From contig JBFWNZ010000001.1 of NCBI GenBank assembly GCA_050250795.1, positions 1 through 41,144 on the forward strand: a DNA stretch of 41,144 bases. Direction: 5' to 3'. The position numbers and the translations under genes were made by a program. The notes beneath the pieces were generated by a model. It had not been told where the DNA came from. It made no database searches and saw only the letters and a list, made by a program, of their open reading frames with translations. Positions within the stretch are counted from its first letter, which is position 1. The number at the start of each line of letters is the position of its first letter. The stretch is from JBFWNZ01 sp050250795 (lineage in GTDB: Bacteria; Pseudomonadota; Alphaproteobacteria; UBA8366). Shown in pieces: positions 31,150 through 39,743 of this stretch.

Positions 31150-31234
31150 CGCTTCCTCCTCAGCATTCCTTGCGGCTGCGCCGCTGTTGTTACCGCAACT
31201 CTCGCATGCACGGCCCGCGCGAGTCGATAGGCCC

Positions 31235-32254
31235 TCAGACCGTCGCGACGGGTGTCGCGGGCGATCCGACGGCACCGGGAAGGCGCAATGGCGGCGCGGT
31301 CAGAAGAAAGCGGCTGCGGCCGTTGGCATGCAGCCACTCCGCAAGCTCGGTCAGGTACCACATCTCGCCCAGATGCACGCCCAGCTTGAACAGGCAATGC
31401 TCGTGCAGGCTGAGATTCGGCCCCTTGTCGGTCCGGCGGTTCAACTGTCCCGTCTCATATTCCACCGCCCGGCTGTCGGCGACCAGGGCGGCCACGCCGC
31501 TGTCCGTCACCCATTGCAGCAGCTTCGGATCGGTTCCGTCGAGGGCGGGGCAGCGGCCGAACAGGGCCTGCGGATCGGGGTCGCCCGCCATCTCCACCAG
31601 CATCCGGCCGAAATTGGTGTGAAGGAGAAGCATGTCGCCCTCCTCCACCTCGACCTTGTCGGCATCCATCACCCGCATCAGCTCGTCGTAGCCGATGCCG
31701 CGTCCCTGACCGGGGAAATGGCGGTGCAGATCGATCAGCACGCCGCGGCCCTGGACACAGGTCTCGGCCATGTTCTGAATGCCGAGATGCATCGCGCCAA
31801 GCGCGCCTTGCCGGCCCCGACCCGTCGCCGGATCGACCACATGATGGCCGTTGTAGAAGACATTCTCCGGCACGCCGTCGCCGTCGGCATCGAACACGCC
31901 GCCGTAATGGGCGAAGGAATCCCACTGTGTCGAATACTGGTTGTAGAGCAGGACGCCGTCGTCGCAGGTGACGTCGGTCAGGTTGGCATGCGCCACAGAA
32001 AGCCGCAGGTTGAACGCCACCTGGCCCTCGCGCATGACCGGCTGCAATACCGGCGGCAGACGGCGCGGGTTCAGCTTTGTGCCGCCGGGCAGGTCCAGCG
32101 GCAGGCTGAGGCAGAAGGTGCGGCCGACCTTGACCTCGGCGACCGCCCGCAGCACGCGCTCCGGCGTCAGCAGGTTCATCCGGCCCTTTTCGTCGTCCGG
32201 GCCGAATTCGCCCCAATTGGACCCTTCCGGGCGGTTCTTCCAGCGTTGCGCCAC
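31235..32254 (-). CDS. Cyclase family protein (metal-dependent hydrolase fold), GTG start
   Basis: 339 residues of the cyclase / kynurenine-formamidase-like superfamily. Recognisable are NWGEFGPDDEKGRMNLLTPE, the metal-site stretch QYSTQWDSFAHYGGVFD, GVLIDLHRHF and GDMLLLHTNFGRM. The QWDxxxH form differs from the HxGTHxD of formamidases but is typical of the longer cyclase group. The GTG at 32254 is preceded by GGGAGG; the open frame extends upstream without support. It is encoded between the AbfD-like and MmgE/PrpD genes. The substrate is unknown. Confidence 0.85.
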   Translation of the reverse strand: MAQRWKNRPEGSNWGEFGPDDEKGRMNLLTPERVLRAVAEVKVGRTFCLSLPLDLPGGTKLNPRRLPPVLQPVMREGQVAFNLRLSVAHANLTDVTCDDGVLLYNQYSTQWDSFAHYGGVFDADGDGVPENVFYNGHHVVDPATGRGRQGALGAMHLGIQNMAETCVQGRGVLIDLHRHFPGQGRGIGYDELMRVMDADKVEVEEGDMLLLHTNFGRMLVEMAGDPDPQALFGRCPALDGTDPKLLQWVTDSGVAALVADSRAVEYETGQLNRRTDKGPNLSLHEHCLFKLGVHLGEMWYLTELAEWLHANGRSRFLLTAPPLRLPGAVGSPATPVATV

Positions 32255-32282
32255 GGTTTCCTCCCTGTCTGGCTGCAGCGGT

Positions 32283-33824
32283 TCAGTCGTCGCCGACGGC
32301 CGCCTGCTTTTGCGGTTCCGGCGTCTGACAGCCGGCGACGCAGCAGCGTCCAGGCTGACGGCTCGGACGACCGCTGCCGGACTCGGCAGCCACGCCCCGG
32401 TCGAGCAGCCGCTCGACCAGCGCCACCTTGTCCTGTACCGGATAGTTGCGCCAGATTTCGCGCCGCATCGCCTCCGGCGAACCGCCGCCATGCAGGCTGA
32501 TGACCGAATACCAGCCCGCTTCCTTCGAGGCGGTCAGGTCCTCCAGGAAACGCGCCACCTCCATCCGCTGCGCATGCGGGACGTCGCCCCGCGCCTGCAG
32601 CATCGTGGCAAGGTCGCCGCCGGTCTCGGGGTTATGATCCTCGTCCGGTCCCGGTAGGGCGACGATGAGGCCGCCCGAGACCTCATGCGCAAGGCGATGC
32701 ATGTCGTAAATCTGCGTCGCCAGCATCAGCTTGCCGATATTGGCGAAGACCGGCTCCGGCTGGATGTTGCCGGATGGGTCGGCAAGACCGTAGACCGACG
32801 ACGCCACGCCGCAGGCGAAAAAGCCCTCCACGATCTTGATCAGGTCCACCATCGCGCCGCGCAGATGCGGCGTGCGCTCGGGCGGAAGGCCGTTGGCGTC
32901 GGCCATCAACACGCCCGCGCCGATCAGCAGGTCGCCGAAACCCGCCCGCGCCCCGATGCAGCTCTGCCGGTGATGCGTCGCATAGACGGTGGTCAGGAAC
33001 TGCGAATGCTGCCATTCCCCGGCCAGGAAAACGCGCTCCCACGGCACGAACACATCGTCGAACAGCACGACGCCGGTGGCCTGCCCGTACTTGCCGCTGA
33101 ATTTGGCCGCGCGCTCGCCCGGTCGCCCGGCCGGCCGTGCGACGATGGTAATGCCCGGGGCATCCACGGGCACGGCGCAGCATACGGCATAGTCCCGGTC
33201 GGCCTCGGTCATGTTGCGGCAGGGCATGACCAGGAACTCGTGCATATAGGGGGCGCCGGTCACGATGGCCTTGGTGCCGCGGATGACAACCCCGTCCGGC
33301 CGGCGCTGCACGATCCGGACATAGACGTCCGGGTTCGACTGCTCATGCGGGCGCAGCGAGCGGTCGCCCTTGGCGTCGGTCATCGCGATGCCGAGCGTCA
33401 GGTCCTCATCCTGCACGCGGTGCAGATAGGCCAGGAAGCGCGGGTGATACTCGCTGCCGGCCTCCGCATCCATGCGATAGGTCGCCTGATGGATGGCGTT
33501 GAGCGCGTCATGCGCAAGATAGCGCTGGGCGCAGCCGCTCTCCTGGCAGACCAGCCGCACCGCCTCCAGCTTGTCCAACAGGTCCTGCGTGCCGCGGTCG
33601 ATATGCAGCATGCGGTTGACCGTTCGGCCGGAACCCTGCTCCGTCGCCAGCATCAGGCGACGGTATTCCGGCCGGGCTGCGAAATCGTAGGTCACGCCCA
33701 CCGCCGCGATTCCGGGCGCAAAGGCCGGCGCATCGGCCACGCTATCGACCGCCTCGCCATTGCAGAAAACCCGCGGCCGGTAGCGGCGGAGGGAGTCGCG
33801 ATAGTCCGAAGCCGACATCGGCAT
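32283..33824 (-). CDS. 4-hydroxyphenylacetate 3-hydroxylase / 4-hydroxybutyryl-CoA dehydratase family flavoprotein
   Basis: 513 residues of the HpaB/AbfD acyl-CoA-dehydrogenase-like fold. Segments such as AHDALNAIHQATYRMDAEAG, GTKAIVTGAPYMHEFLVMP and HHRQSCIGARAGFGDLLIGA are closer to AbfD than to HpaB. However, from memory of AbfD (Cys99, Cys103, His292, Cys299 bind 4Fe-4S), this protein has CAQRY, so Cys103 becomes Tyr, and HRQSCIGA, so Cys299 becomes Ala. A flavin-only enzyme is therefore likely. The C-terminus is odd (GRCCVAGCQTPEP). The start may be ATG 33824 or 33818. It lies 28 bases after the CitE-like gene. Confidence 0.82.
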   Translation of the reverse strand: MPMSASDYRDSLRRYRPRVFCNGEAVDSVADAPAFAPGIAAVGVTYDFAARPEYRRLMLATEQGSGRTVNRMLHIDRGTQDLLDKLEAVRLVCQESGCAQRYLAHDALNAIHQATYRMDAEAGSEYHPRFLAYLHRVQDEDLTLGIAMTDAKGDRSLRPHEQSNPDVYVRIVQRRPDGVVIRGTKAIVTGAPYMHEFLVMPCRNMTEADRDYAVCCAVPVDAPGITIVARPAGRPGERAAKFSGKYGQATGVVLFDDVFVPWERVFLAGEWQHSQFLTTVYATHHRQSCIGARAGFGDLLIGAGVLMADANGLPPERTPHLRGAMVDLIKIVEGFFACGVASSVYGLADPSGNIQPEPVFANIGKLMLATQIYDMHRLAHEVSGGLIVALPGPDEDHNPETGGDLATMLQARGDVPHAQRMEVARFLEDLTASKEAGWYSVISLHGGGSPEAMRREIWRNYPVQDKVALVERLLDRGVAAESGSGRPSRQPGRCCVAGCQTPEPQKQAAVGDD

Positions 33825-33852
33825 GGAGCAGCCCTTCCCTGAGGGTGATGGA

Positions 33853-34740
33853 TCACTCCGCGGCGGCGCGGGTCTGGGCCTCGATCGCATCCATCGCCGC
33901 GACAATGCGCTGGGCCTTGTAGACGATCGGATAGTCGATGAAATAGCCGTCGAGTTGGATCGACGACGATCCGGCCTTCTCCGCCTCGGCAAACGCGGCA
34001 ACCACGCGTCGCGCATGCGCCACTTCCGCCTCGGACGGGGTGAACACGGCGTTCACCGCCGGAACTTGGGGCGGATAGATGCACATCTTGCCCTGGAAGC
34101 CCATGGCGCGAACGCGCTGCGCCGAGCGGGTCAGGTTGTCGATGTCCTTGATGTGAACCCAGACCGTGTCGATGGGCGCTTCCAGCCCGCCCAACCGCGA
34201 GGCCAGCACCATCTCGGCCCGTGCCGCATCGAGTTCCCATTCCTCCAGCGACCACTGGATATTCATGTCCAGCGTATAGTCGCCGGCACCGAAGACGAGG
34301 CGGCGGACGCGCGTGCCCGCCGTCGCGATCTCGCGCAGCTTGGCCATGCCTTTCCCGGTTTCGACGATCGGCATGAGGTCGATGCTGCCGGGCGCCAATC
34401 CCCGTTCGCGTTCCAGGTTGCCGATCAGCCAGTCGACCGCCGCCAGATCCGAGGCATCCTCGACCATCGGCAGGACGATCCCGTCGAGACCCGCGCCCAC
34501 CACCGCGACCAGATCGCCGTAGCAGAACTCGGTATTGTAGGCGTTCACGCGTACATAGGCCTTATTGGGGCGCGGGCGCTGCAGCGCCTCGGCCACCGGC
34601 TTGCGCGTCGCCACCTTCTCCACGCGCGCGACCGCATCCTCAAGGTCCAGGATCACCGCATCGGCGCCGCACTCGAACACCTTTTCGACCTTCCTCGGGT
34701 GATTCCCCGGCGCGAACATGAAGGTGCGGAAGACGCTCAT
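33853..34740 (-). CDS. CitE/HpcH-type CoA ester lyase
   Basis: 295 residues, a TIM-barrel citrate-lyase-beta-like protein of the HpcH/HpaI family. Landmarks are FRTFMFAPGNHPRKVEKV, GADAVILDLEDAV, the Arg segment AYVRVNAYNT, VLPMVEDASDL, MPIVETGKGMAKL and GKMCIYPPQVPAVNAVF. Members cleave or form malyl-, citramalyl- or related CoA thioesters with Mg2+. AAGGA precedes the ATG. It is the first gene of the six-gene minus-strand run and is divergent from an MFS transporter. Confidence 0.9.
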   Translation of the reverse strand: MSVFRTFMFAPGNHPRKVEKVFECGADAVILDLEDAVARVEKVATRKPVAEALQRPRPNKAYVRVNAYNTEFCYGDLVAVVGAGLDGIVLPMVEDASDLAAVDWLIGNLERERGLAPGSIDLMPIVETGKGMAKLREIATAGTRVRRLVFGAGDYTLDMNIQWSLEEWELDAARAEMVLASRLGGLEAPIDTVWVHIKDIDNLTRSAQRVRAMGFQGKMCIYPPQVPAVNAVFTPSEAEVAHARRVVAAFAEAEKAGSSSIQLDGYFIDYPIVYKAQRIVAAMDAIEAQTRAAAE

Positions 34741-34866
34741 CGCAGTGTCCTTTCAGGCTGACGGTGTCCGCGGATCATGCCAAAGCGCGAATGCAGCGGC
34801 AACGTGTCTGGACAATTCCGGCGGCGACCGCTAACGCTCGCCAGCCCGCCCGCCCCAGGAGATGTC

Positions 34867-36054
34867 GTGAACGCCTTCCTCATTCCGCTGTTCGCCCTGC
34901 TGGGCCTGCAGTCGATCCTGTCGCTGGCCACCTTCGCGCTGCCCGTTTTCGCGCCGGACGCCGTCGCCGATCTGGGCATCCGCATCGAGCAGATCGGCTA
35001 TGTCACCGGCATGATGTATGCCGGCACGATGGCCGCCGGGCTGATGAGCGGCACCATCATCGGCCGGCTGGGTGCCGTACGCGCGATGCAGACCATGTTG
35101 ATCATCGCCGCGACCGGCATTGCCGCCGTGACGATCGGCGGGGTGCCCGCCCTGTGCATCGGCGCGGTCCTGATCGGCTTCGCCTATGGCCCCAACACGC
35201 CGGCCAGTTCGGCCGTGCTCGCCCGCTACACCCCGCCCGGCTGGCGCAATTTCGCTTTTTCGATCAAGCAGGCGGGCATGCCGCTGGGCAGCGTGTTCGC
35301 CGGGCTGGTGGTGCCGATCCTGGTTGCGCCGTTCGGCTGGAAGGTCGCCGTCTTCGCCATCGTCGGCGCCTGTCTTGCGGCCGCGCTGGCGGCAGAGGCA
35401 ATGCGGGGCCGATGGGACGCCGGCAAGGCCGAAGGACCGCCGCCGCCGGTGGCCCTGCGCGAGGTGTTCGGCAATGTCCGCTTCACCCTGGTCGACCCCG
35501 CGCTACGCCGGCTGACATTCTCGGGAATGGTCTTCATCTCGATGCAGTTCGCGCTGTCGACCTTCTTCGTGTCCTACCTCTACAAGGGCATCGGCATTGC
35601 CTTCGAAACCGCGGGCATCGTGTATTCCATCGCACATGTGGCGGGCGTGCTGTGCCGTCCCTTCTTCGGAATCGTCGCCGACCGCTGGATCCGGCCGAAC
35701 CGGCTTCTCGGCGTGCTCGGCCTCGTGATGGCCGCTGCGGGCATGGCGATTACGCAGATCGAGCACACGACGCCGCTTCCGGTGATCGTCGGGCTGGGGC
35801 TTTTGCTCGGCGGCACGGCATCGGGCTGGAACGGCGTGATGATCGCGGAGGTCTCGCGCCTCGCCGGCAAGAATGTGGCCGGCATCGTCGGCGCCCATGT
35901 CTTCACGTCGTTCGCCGCCGTGGTCGTTTCGCCGATGCTGTTCAGTGCCCTGCTGTCCGCGACAGGCAGCTATCCGACGGCCTACGGCGCCGTGTCCGCC
36001 CTTGCCGCGATGGCCGGGGTCGTCCTGCTGCTGTCTGGGCGTCGGGCCGGCTAA
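34867..36054 (+). CDS. MFS transporter, GTG start
   Basis: 395-residue major facilitator with about twelve hydrophobic segments. The GTG at 34867 is supported by AGGAG at good spacing and by a membrane segment starting almost at once (NAFLIPLFALLGLQSIL); a longer frame from 34777 is unsupported. The loop GIVADRWIRPNRLLG is a typical MFS cytoplasmic motif. It is divergent from the CitE-like operon and convergent with a GntR regulator, so uptake of the pathway substrate is a reasonable inference. Confidence 0.9.
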   Translation: MNAFLIPLFALLGLQSILSLATFALPVFAPDAVADLGIRIEQIGYVTGMMYAGTMAAGLMSGTIIGRLGAVRAMQTMLIIAATGIAAVTIGGVPALCIGAVLIGFAYGPNTPASSAVLARYTPPGWRNFAFSIKQAGMPLGSVFAGLVVPILVAPFGWKVAVFAIVGACLAAALAAEAMRGRWDAGKAEGPPPPVALREVFGNVRFTLVDPALRRLTFSGMVFISMQFALSTFFVSYLYKGIGIAFETAGIVYSIAHVAGVLCRPFFGIVADRWIRPNRLLGVLGLVMAAAGMAITQIEHTTPLPVIVGLGLLLGGTASGWNGVMIAEVSRLAGKNVAGIVGAHVFTSFAAVVVSPMLFSALLSATGSYPTAYGAVSALAAMAGVVLLLSGRRAG

Positions 36055-36809
36055 TCCGCCGGTATCGCCCATTCCCGCTGCAGGTCGATGCAATAGGTGA
36101 AGCGGTTTTCGGGGTGAATGCTGATCGACGCCTCGAACAGGCGGTCGTTCGCATCCGCATAGCGGCGGATGATGGTCATGGCCGGCGTGCCCGGCGCGAC
36201 GCCAAGCGGGGCGGCCAATTCCTCGGACGTTCCGCTGGCGAACAATTCCACCGCAACCTTGCGCGCATGCACGCCGAACCGCCGCTCGACCAGGGTCGAG
36301 ACCGGAAGGGGCTGCTTGCTGAGCAACTCCACCACCCCGGCAAAGTCGGGCAGAAGGTAGATATCGCTCCAGCAGATCGGCGCACCGGACGCTGAGACCC
36401 GCCGCACGCCGCTGATCCGCACGCGCTGTTCGCCGGCACGCCAGCCAAGCTGCCGGGCCGTGCGGCGATCCAGTTTCACGAGTCCGCTGGTGGCAACGTG
36501 CAGCCGCGTCTCGGGCGGGTATTGCAGCAGTTCCGACACCGAATGCACCGACTGCACGAAGCCGCCATAGGCCTCGGTCGCCCGCACGATCGTGCCCGAA
36601 CCCTGGCGGCGCGAGACCAGACCCGCCTCCTCCAGCCGCCGCAGTGCCTCGCGGACGGTGAAGCGGCTGACCCCGAAGCGTTCGCAGAGAACAAGTTCCG
36701 TCGGCAGCATGTCGCCGATCTTGAACTGACCCTCCGCGATATCGGCGATGATCGCGTCCGCCACCTCCTGGTAGCGCGGCGTCACCCGTCCGACCTGCTG
36801 TTTTCCCAT
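36051..36809 (-). CDS. GntR family transcriptional regulator (HutC/UTRA type)
   Basis: 252 residues. The N-terminal winged helix (YQEVADAIIADIAEGQFKIG, LPTELVLCERFGVSRFTVRE) is followed by a UTRA ligand-binding domain ending CIDLQREWAIPAD. UTRA regulators usually respond to a pathway intermediate and repress neighbouring genes. The ATG at 36809 gives a standard N-terminus; an ATG at 36863 would add 18 residues without a Shine-Dalgarno. Its stop overlaps the MFS stop (CTAA). Probable targets are the adjacent MFS, SMP-30 and CitE-like genes. Confidence 0.9.
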   Translation of the reverse strand: MGKQQVGRVTPRYQEVADAIIADIAEGQFKIGDMLPTELVLCERFGVSRFTVREALRRLEEAGLVSRRQGSGTIVRATEAYGGFVQSVHSVSELLQYPPETRLHVATSGLVKLDRRTARQLGWRAGEQRVRISGVRRVSASGAPICWSDIYLLPDFAGVVELLSKQPLPVSTLVERRFGVHARKVAVELFASGTSEELAAPLGVAPGTPAMTIIRRYADANDRLFEASISIHPENRFTYCIDLQREWAIPAD

Positions 36810-36891
36810 TCCGGCCACCCCGTCCTCGTTTTTGGCGGCGAGTTTAGGAGCATTGCCGGACATTTGAAAGGCAGGCGCACCCGAACCGCGT

Positions 36892-36908
36892 CACCGCGAC
36901 TTGCGGTG
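36892..36908. promoter_or_regulatory. Candidate operator between GntR and SMP-30 genes
   Basis: CACCGC-GACTT-GCGGTG, a perfect inverted repeat with a five-base centre, lies in the divergent intergenic region. Its position suits autoregulation by the GntR protein, but the sequence does not match the HutC-type sites I know. Confidence 0.35.
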
Positions 36909-36970
36909 GAGGCGGAAGTCGGTGGAGTATCCCCAAACTCACCTCTTCGCATGCGCCGGGAGCCGCGTTC

Positions 36971-37897
36971 ATGAGCCTCTTTCCGCCCCCCAAGGACCTG
37001 CAAGCCGAGCTCTGGACCGAGGTGCCCGAGAAGTTCCACAAGCGGAACGTGCGGACCACATGGTCGGACCGCATGAAATTCGGCGTGACCCTGCCGGCTT
37101 TCCTCGAAGGACCTTCCTTCGACCGGGATGGCAATCTGTGGTTGGTCGACATTCCGCATGGACGCGTCTTCAAAGTCTCGCCGAACCGGGAATGGTCGCT
37201 GGTCGCGGAATACGACGGCGAGCCGAATGGCCTGAAGATCCGCAAGGACGGACAGGTCTTCATCGCCGACTTCAAGCACGGAATCATGCATCTCGACCCG
37301 GCCACCGGCACAGTCAGGCCGCATTGCGACCGCAACCGGCTGGAGCGCTTCAAGGGCTGCAACGATCTGTGCTTCGGGCGTAATGGCGACCTGTTCTTCA
37401 CCGATCAGGGCCTGACCGGATTGCAGGATCCGACAGGCCGCGTCTTCCGGCTCAGCCCGGACGGCCAGCTCGAATGCCTCATCGACACCGTGCCGAGCCC
37501 CAACGGCCTTGTGCCCGACCTGGACGAGGGAAACCTGTTCGTTGCCGTGACCCGCGCCAACCAGATATGGCGCCTGCCCCTGCCCGTCGGCGGCGGCACC
37601 TTCAAGGTCGGTGCGTTCGTCCAATTGTCGGGCGGTCTGGCCGGCCCGGACGGCCTTGCCCTGGACTCGAAGGGCAATCTGCTGGTCGCCCATGCCGGCA
37701 TGGGGTGCGTCTGGATGTTCAGCCCGCTGGGCGAGCCGCTTTACCGCATCCGCTCCACCGGCGGCCTCCACATCACCAACATTGCCTTCGGCGGTCCGGA
37801 GAACCGGCACCTCTACATCACGGAATCGAACGGATTTCAGGTTCTGCGCGTGGAGCTGCCCTATCCGGGCAAGCCCATGTACTCGCATATGGACTAG
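36971..37897 (+). CDS. SMP-30/gluconolactonase family protein
   Basis: 308-residue six-bladed beta-propeller lactonase. The four metal ligands expected in the family are visible: Glu in FLEGPSFDRDGNLWLVD, Asn in GCNDLCFG, Asn in PSPNGLVPD and Asp in GPDGLALDSKGN. No signal peptide, so cytoplasmic. It probably opens a sugar- or polyol-derived lactone. GGGAG lies before the ATG. Being divergent from the GntR gene suggests it belongs to the regulated set. Confidence 0.9.
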   Translation: MSLFPPPKDLQAELWTEVPEKFHKRNVRTTWSDRMKFGVTLPAFLEGPSFDRDGNLWLVDIPHGRVFKVSPNREWSLVAEYDGEPNGLKIRKDGQVFIADFKHGIMHLDPATGTVRPHCDRNRLERFKGCNDLCFGRNGDLFFTDQGLTGLQDPTGRVFRLSPDGQLECLIDTVPSPNGLVPDLDEGNLFVAVTRANQIWRLPLPVGGGTFKVGAFVQLSGGLAGPDGLALDSKGNLLVAHAGMGCVWMFSPLGEPLYRIRSTGGLHITNIAFGGPENRHLYITESNGFQVLRVELPYPGKPMYSHMD

Positions 37898-37913
37898 CGG
37901 CGGCGCGCTTCGG

Positions 37914-38513
37914 TCAGTGGCGGAACCGTTCGGTCGGCGAGCGCGGCTCGCCGGGAAGCGTGCAGGTGAGGAACCGCACCGGTACGCCGTCGGCACAGGC
38001 AAGCGGCACGGACAGGCCGTGCCAGTCGCGCAGATCGGGCGTGATCGGGGTTCCATAATTCGTATAGAGCGGCACACGCCGCCTTGCGATCGCCCGGTAG
38101 CTGGCGATGAAGAACGATCCCAGGAAACACGGGACATCGGACGCATAGCGCCCGGTCAGGTCGTAGCCGGACCGATCCACCAGATCGGTCCCATAGACCC
38201 GATAGCGGAAGTCGAGGCCGCCATCGACCGTCTCTGCAAGTGCAAGACTCCCGAGGGCAAAGCGCATGTCGAGCGGATCGATGTCGACATAAGCTGGGAT
38301 GTCGCGTCCCTGGCACAGCGACCGCCAATAACGCAGCAGCGAACGATGCTTCGTCATGGCCAGGGTCTCCGGCGCCGGATCCCATTCGAGCCGGGGCGGC
38401 GGCAGGCCGTTTGACCGGAACAGGTCCACGAGGAGGGATTGCCCATCCGCCTCGATCGCGTCGGACAGGGAGTCGATATCGGTCGGTTCCGCCAGATTCG
38501 CCAAACGCATCAT
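37914..38513 (-). CDS. PAS domain protein (PAS_5-like)
   Basis: 199 residues with one recognisable domain. HRSLLRYWRSLCQGRDIPAY, then DIDPLDMRFALGSLALAETV and the FRYRVYGTDLVDRSGYDLTG segment match the alphaproteobacterial PAS_5 family from memory. It has no output domain, so its role (sensing or protein-protein contact) is open. The ATG at 38513 follows AAGGAGG with good spacing; the GTG two codons earlier overlaps the Shine-Dalgarno. It is convergent with the SMP-30 gene. Confidence 0.8.
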   Translation of the reverse strand: MMRLANLAEPTDIDSLSDAIEADGQSLLVDLFRSNGLPPPRLEWDPAPETLAMTKHRSLLRYWRSLCQGRDIPAYVDIDPLDMRFALGSLALAETVDGGLDFRYRVYGTDLVDRSGYDLTGRYASDVPCFLGSFFIASYRAIARRRVPLYTNYGTPITPDLRDWHGLSVPLACADGVPVRFLTCTLPGEPRSPTERFRH

Positions 38514-38605
38514 CGCCACCTCCTTTCACCCGCGGCGGCATCTTGACGGAGGATTCGTTAACGAACCGCAAATGCGGCTTCGCTTCTTCGGCTTGCCGGA
38601 AAAAA

Positions 38606-38701
38606 TGGCGGAAGAGAGTGGGAGTCGAACCCACCAGGGACGTCTGACGCCCCTCAGCGGTTTTGAAGACCGAGCGCCCCACCGGGGTGCGTTTCCCTTC
38701 C
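38606..38701 (-). tRNA. selC: Selenocysteine tRNA (tRNA-Sec, anticodon TCA)
   Basis: Read on the minus strand, an eight-base-pair acceptor stem forms between GGAAGGGA and TCTCTTCC with one G-U pair. A long D stem, an anticodon loop CTTCAAA with anticodon TCA (38666-38664), a long variable arm (AGGGGCGT/ACGTCCCT) and a T arm (GTGGG-TTCGACT-CCCAC) follow, with G discriminator and encoded CCA. The eight-pair acceptor, long variable arm, 96-base length and TCA anticodon together are diagnostic of bacterial tRNA-Sec. A T6 run follows the 3' end. Confidence 0.95.
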
Positions 38702-38738
38702 ACACGCCGCACATAGCATGCGGCAGCCGCCGATGGAA

Positions 38739-39581
38739 TCAGGCCGCTGCCGCCATCGGACGGCGTTCGGCCTCGATGACCACCCGCCACATCTTGCGCT
38801 CATGGGGATAGTAATCCGCGACCGGATAATGCAGGCAGTGGCAATTCTCCCAGATCGCAAGCGTGTTCGGCCGCCAGACAAGGCGCATCTGGAATTCGGG
38901 ACGCTGCGCATGCAGGTACAACTCGCGCAGCAGGGCGTCGCCCTCCGGCGTCTCCATGCCGACGATGCTGCGGCAATAGATCGGCACGTTGACGAACAGG
39001 TAACGCCGGCCGTTGTCGGGATTTACGCCGACCAGGGGATGGCGCACCGGCGGGGCGGCCAGCATCGCGGCGAACTGCTCGTCCGTATAGCGCCGCCGCG
39101 AGTTCTGGGTCTCCGTGACCTTATGGTGCGTCTCCAACCCCTCGATCCGGGCCTTCATCTCGTTCGAGAGGCCGTCATACGCCGCCTCCAGCGAGGCGAA
39201 CAGCGTATCGCCGCCGCAATCGGGCAAAACCTTCGCATGCAGGCTCAGCACCTGTGTCGGTTTCTCGCGGAAGGAATGGTCCATATGCCAGTAATTGATG
39301 CGCTGCGGCTCGCTCTGGCGAATATGGATGGCTCCGACCTCCGGCGGCCGTCCCTCGTCGGTCACCAAGTCCTCGCGGACCGGCGTCCCGAACAGATACA
39401 TGAATGCGGCATACTCGGCGGCGGAGATCGCCTGGTCCCGAAACACGATCACCTTGCGGTCGATCAGGGCGCGGCGAATCTCCTCCTTCTGCGCCGCGGA
39501 GGGCGCGGCGAGATCGACCCCGGATATCTCGGCGCCGACAGCCGGCGTGATCGGACGAACATGGATCGATTGGTACGTCAC
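38739..39581 (-). CDS. TauD/TfdA-family 2-oxoglutarate-dependent dioxygenase, GTG start
   Basis: 280-residue Fe(II)/2-oxoglutarate dioxygenase. The facial triad is visible: HxD in NYWHMDHSFREKPTQ and the distal His with the 2-oxoglutarate Arg in NCHCLHYPVADYYPHERKMW. The family oxidises taurine, aryloxyacetates, alkyl sulfates and others; the substrate is unknown. GTG at 39581 is the start, preceded by GGGAGG. It is divergent from the metallo-beta-lactamase-fold gene and encoded just upstream of selC on the same strand. Confidence 0.9.
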   Translation of the reverse strand: MTYQSIHVRPITPAVGAEISGVDLAAPSAAQKEEIRRALIDRKVIVFRDQAISAAEYAAFMYLFGTPVREDLVTDEGRPPEVGAIHIRQSEPQRINYWHMDHSFREKPTQVLSLHAKVLPDCGGDTLFASLEAAYDGLSNEMKARIEGLETHHKVTETQNSRRRYTDEQFAAMLAAPPVRHPLVGVNPDNGRRYLFVNVPIYCRSIVGMETPEGDALLRELYLHAQRPEFQMRLVWRPNTLAIWENCHCLHYPVADYYPHERKMWRVVIEAERRPMAAAA

Positions 39582-39660
39582 GGCTTGTTCCTCCCGATGG
39601 CGTGCGCCCGTCTTATGCGGGCTGACGGAACAGCCTAGGCCCGAGGGCAGGCGGGGGGCA

Positions 39661-39682
39661 AGCGGCCTGCATGCGGGCCGCT
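39661..39682. repeat. Inverted repeat in the TauD/MBL divergent region
   Basis: AGCGGCC and GGCCGCT form seven-base arms around an eight-base centre containing TGCATGC. It lies between two divergent genes and could be an operator or chance GC-rich symmetry. Confidence 0.25.
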
Positions 39683-39743
39683 AGCCACGGGCGCGGTTCC
39701 GCAATAGGCTCGCCGAACAAGAACGCGAGGCGGGAGGAACGGC

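Noticed and set aside
38526..38714. A 62-codon frame over the selenocysteine tRNA
   Set aside because: It is an in-frame reading of a structural RNA gene, with no family similarity or ribosome-binding site.
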